Source: ANME-2 cluster archaeon (GTDB taxonomy: Archaea; Halobacteriota; Methanosarcinia; Methanosarcinales; Methanocomedenaceae). From it: DNA of 33,158 nucleotides. The stretch covers positions 1-33,158 of the forward strand of contig JAMJFQ010000004.1 in NCBI GenBank assembly GCA_023544605.1, read 5' to 3'. Position numbers and translations under genes: made by a program. The notes under the pieces were generated by a model. That model worked only from the letters and a program-made list of their open reading frames with translations, was not told where the DNA came from and did no database searches. This document shows positions 31,742-33,158 of the stretch, in pieces; within the stretch, counting starts at the first letter, position 1, and each line of letters opens with the position of its first letter.

Positions 31742-33073
31742 CTATTTGAAAAGTTCTTCAACTTCAGATACCATTTCGAGTTTTGTAAAGACAATAACCC
31801 TGTCATCCGGATGAATTTGTGTATTGCCGTCCGGTACAATAATGCTATTACCATGCACCACAGTGCTCACAATGGCACCTTTTGGGAACTTGACACTCTT
31901 CAATGGTTTCTTTACTATCTTTGAACCTTCCCTGGCGGTCAGTTCAAGCACTTCAGCTTTTTCACCTTCAAGTGTAGTTATGGATTGGATACCTGTTTTT
32001 AAGAGGGTGGACTTAAGCACTTCATTGACCGTAGCCTCACGGGAACTCATTGCCACATCCACACCCACCATCTCGAACAACTGGGTGTATTCGGTCCTGT
32101 CTACCCGGGCCATGACCTTGATCGCACCCAACTGTTTTGCAAGCAGTGAGCACAACAGGTTCTTCTCATCACTATTCGTTACAGATACCACTGCGTCCAT
32201 ACCTGGAATATTCACATCACTGAGAATATCCACATTCGTACCATCACCGTTTATGACCATGACATTGGGCAGGGACTCGGCGATCATCTCACAACGTTTA
32301 AGGTCCTTTTCCACCAGGGTGATGTCAAAATTCTTTTTACGGAGCAGTTCTATTAAGTAGAATCCAACGGTACCGCCCCCTACCACAAGGACTTTTTTGC
32401 TCTGGTTACTTACCTCGAACCATTTCCTGATCTCCTGTATGGCTTCTTCCTTGCCTATCATCACTACCCTATCACCTGAGTAGATGATATCGTTCCCTCC
32501 CGGAATGATGATATCGTTTTCCCTGAATATAGCTGAGATCATGCTGCATTGGGGAAATTCTATCTCTTTGAGAAGCTTGTTTACCAGCACATTCCCTTCT
32601 TTCACCTTGAACTCTATCATCTTGACAAGTCCTCCCACAAAGTCCTGGACATCAACAGCCGAAGGGACAGAGAGTACCTGGTACATTTCATAGGCCAGGG
32701 ACAGTTCCGGACATATCATGATATTCATGCCCACTTTTTCGCGCATGGTAATTGGTTCATCGATATAATCAGGGCTGCTGACCATTGCAATGGTCTTGGT
32801 TCCGTTTCCGGTCAGGAGCTTGGCTGCCAGGCATGCTACGATATTGAGTTCATCATGACCGGTTACTGCCACTACAAGGCCTGATTTTTCTACTCCCGCT
32901 TGTTTCAGGACCTTTATATTTGCGCCATTGCCGTGTATAACCTGGACATCAAGACCCCGTGCCTGTTCAATAGTATCATTGTCCTTTTCGATAATAACCA
33001 CTTCGTGGTCCTGATAAAGTGCTTTGGCAAGATGATATCCAACATCACCAGCACCGATGATAATTATGTGCAA
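31742..33073 (-). CDS. trkA: Trk potassium uptake regulatory subunit TrkA
   Basis: This 443-residue TrkA has two tandem RCK units. The first Rossmann motif is IIIIGAGDVG at the very N-terminus, the second VVGGGTVGFYL near residue 230, and each is followed by a TrkA-C domain. It binds NAD(H)/ATP and gates the TrkH pores. The start is set at TTG 33073, because GGTGA lies five bases before it and the product then begins MHIIIIGAGD, like other TrkA proteins. An upstream in-frame GTG at 33082 is part of that ribosome site. It heads the operon trkA-trkH-trkH. Confidence 0.93.
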   Translation of the reverse strand: MHIIIIGAGDVGYHLAKALYQDHEVVIIEKDNDTIEQARGLDVQVIHGNGANIKVLKQAGVEKSGLVVAVTGHDELNIVACLAAKLLTGNGTKTIAMVSSPDYIDEPITMREKVGMNIMICPELSLAYEMYQVLSVPSAVDVQDFVGGLVKMIEFKVKEGNVLVNKLLKEIEFPQCSMISAIFRENDIIIPGGNDIIYSGDRVVMIGKEEAIQEIRKWFEVSNQSKKVLVVGGGTVGFYLIELLRKKNFDITLVEKDLKRCEMIAESLPNVMVINGDGTNVDILSDVNIPGMDAVVSVTNSDEKNLLCSLLAKQLGAIKVMARVDRTEYTQLFEMVGVDVAMSSREATVNEVLKSTLLKTGIQSITTLEGEKAEVLELTAREGSKIVKKPLKSVKFPKGAIVSTVVHGNSIIVPDGNTQIHPDDRVIVFTKLEMVSEVEELFK

Positions 33074-33158
33074 ATATGTCACCTAAATATCTATTAGAAT
33101 AATTAGCAGTTTTGTAAGAGTCAGGAGATTATCACAATATGTTAAAAGCCTATCTATC

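Noticed and set aside
1..33158. CRISPR array or cas genes
   Set aside because: No set of regularly spaced short repeats and no Cas-like protein was found. The only multi-copy repeats are the inverted 63-bp pair and the 10-bp tandem operator.

Overview
The window is archaeal. The markers are an Alba chromatin protein, ADP-forming acyl-CoA synthetase subunits, the archaeal purine enzyme PurP, Thi4-type thiazole synthase, A/T-rich TATA promoters with GGTGA-type ribosome sites, and a full F420H2 dehydrogenase (fpo) operon in the order A-B-C-D-H-I-J-J-K-L-M-N-O. That order, with split fpoJ, a terminal fpoO and no adjacent fpoF, is the Methanosarcinales arrangement. The host is therefore probably a methanogen or an ANME-2-type methane oxidiser of that order. 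Sequence alone does not separate the two.

Positions 1-8400 hold metabolic and RNA genes: a flavin disulfide reductase overlapping rtcA, kptA meeting rtcA tail to tail with no spacer, and an amino-acid dehydrogenase followed directly by acdA-acdB. The dehydrogenase's substrate-pocket residues point to hydrophobic rather than acidic amino acids. Alba, a DUF366 protein and thi4 follow. A 28-bp near-perfect palindrome lies on the predicted thi4 transcription start.

Positions 8450-18905 are the fpo operon. It encodes the membrane complex that oxidises F420H2, reduces methanophenazine and pumps protons. It ends in a hairpin plus T-tract. Opposite it lie a tRNA methylthiotransferase gene and purP, followed by a tRNA-Gly(CCC) gene.

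Positions 21600-24400 are a decayed mobile region. Two inverted copies of a 63-bp unit (62/63 identical, each foldable into two hairpins) bracket a broken IS4-family element, a headless nuclease fragment, a frameshifted small gene and an intact 94-codon gene. After it come a YkgJ-type cysteine-cluster protein, two small proteins, and a two-gene operon of an LsrF-like aldolase and a zinc dehydrogenase.

Positions 27700-33158 hold a toxin-antitoxin pair with a tandem operator at its start codon, beside a fragment of a trkH 3' end. A minus-strand potassium-uptake operon, trkA followed by two trkH paralogues, completes the window.
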